A DNA stretch of 64,000 bases from positions 5,740,501 through 5,804,500 of the forward strand of contig NZ_WHLY01000002.1 in NCBI RefSeq assembly GCF_009296315.1, written 5' to 3'. The notes under the pieces are model-generated. The model saw only the letters and a program-made list of their open reading frames with translations. It was not told the DNA's origin and did no database searches. Shown in pieces: positions 63,766 through 64,000 of the stretch; positions within the stretch are counted from its first letter, which is position 1; the number at the start of each line of letters is the position of its first letter. The translations under genes and the position numbers were made by a program. This DNA comes from Salmonirosea aquatica. GTDB taxonomy: Bacteria > Bacteroidota > Bacteroidia > Cytophagales > Spirosomataceae.

Positions 63766-64000
63766 ATGAAAAAACTACCTACCCGAAAAAAAGGACGACT
63801 GATTATTGTAGCCTATCGCCTGCCCTTCAAAATACTAAAAAACGAACAGGGTACCTCCCTGTTCCAAAATTCCGGGGGACTGGTTTCTGCGGTTTTGTCT
63901 CTGGCCCAGGGGCGTGAAAACGCCAGCTTCGAATTTGAAGACAAGATTCAGTGGATTGGCTATACCGACAATACACCAGAGGAATTGGCCGGGGTTACCC
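63766..64000 (+). CDS. otsA: Trehalose-6-phosphate synthase, 3' end cut by window
   Basis: From ATG at 63766 the frame stays open to the window end (78 codons seen). RLIIVAYRLPFKI followed by NSGGLVSAVLSL and IQWIGYTDNTPEEL is the N-terminus of glycosyltransferase family 20, which makes trehalose-6-phosphate from UDP-glucose and glucose-6-phosphate. Whether a phosphatase domain is fused, as in many Bacteroidota, cannot be seen. The canonical SNRLP motif reads AYRLP here. The 252 bases before it hold no gene. Confidence 0.85.
   Translation, partial: MKKLPTRKKGRLIIVAYRLPFKILKNEQGTSLFQNSGGLVSAVLSLAQGRENASFEFEDKIQWIGYTDNTPEELAGVT

Noticed and set aside
1-64000. CRISPR arrays, insertion sequences, tRNA or rRNA genes
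   Set aside because: No direct-repeat arrays, transposase motifs, tRNA cloverleaf/T-arm sequences or rRNA stretches were seen in the intergenic regions.

Overview
The window reads as a Bacteroidota chromosome, most likely of the Cytophagales/Spirosomataceae type (Dyadobacter or Spirosoma relatives). Support comes from TTTG / TAnnTTTG promoter boxes, sparse Shine-Dalgarno signals, a TonB-dependent receptor, OmpA and beta-barrel proteins with Bacteroidota-type signal peptides, DUF2452 and DUF2461 proteins, SusA-like glucan enzymes, and roughly 50% GC by eye. The genus is not proven. I see no tRNA, rRNA, CRISPR array, insertion sequence or phage gene. The window is ordinary chromosome with several compact operons.

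Layout. 1-5155 (+): a five-gene cluster of amide-bond and nitrogen-transfer enzymes (RimK-type ATP-grasp, GCS2/YbdK carboxylate-amine ligase, class I glutamine amidotransferase, a divergent ATP-grasp-like protein, class III aminotransferase). It looks like an uncharacterised metabolite pathway and is the best candidate here for an undescribed system. 5445-10229 (-): trxA, dnaE and a DUF2461 gene. 10453-14498 (+): trpS (frameshifted), a PAP2 phosphatase, prs, rplY and an SDR. 14556-17195 (-): a membrane pyrophosphatase fused to a C-terminal OmpA domain. 17384-24876 (+): a secreted PIG-L deacetylase, a fused 5-oxoprolinase and an Nramp-fold transporter without the metal-binding motif. 24896-29336 (-): a TonB-dependent receptor and aconitase. 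29658-34555 (+): topA, sirtuin, aldo/keto reductase, folD. 34734-37578: an XRE/S24-like regulator (+) facing an unknown gene and menE (-). 37664-46460 (+): DUF2452, EVE, a secreted protein, a methyltransferase, a TPR lipoprotein, then thrS-infC-rpmI-rplT and a DUF937-like gene. 46719-49826 (+): dnaK, a small protein and an SDR. 49913-54726: OmpA lipoprotein and beta-barrel (-), a TspO-like protein (+), a TPR protein (-). 54864-64000: alpha-glucan/maltose/trehalose metabolism (maltose phosphorylase, beta-phosphoglucomutase, two GH13 amylases, a sugar MFS transporter and the start of trehalose-6-phosphate synthase).

How the genes connect. In the last block, SusA-like and lipoprotein amylases would release maltose, the MFS carrier would import it, GH65 phosphorolysis plus PgmB would give glucose-6-phosphate, and OtsA could route that to trehalose. 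In the middle, the 5-oxoprolinase and Nramp-like carrier look like one uptake-and-hydrolysis unit.

Quality warning. Four genes (trpS, infC, the DUF937-like gene and the GH65 gene) are each restored by adding one base to a mononucleotide run (T7, C6, G5, A5). The shared direction and context point to homopolymer under-calling in the assembly rather than real mutations, although infC could instead use a rare AUU start and trpS sits on a U-UUU-UUU slippery heptamer. The palindrome GGTACC is strikingly frequent throughout (nine copies in the first 5 kb).
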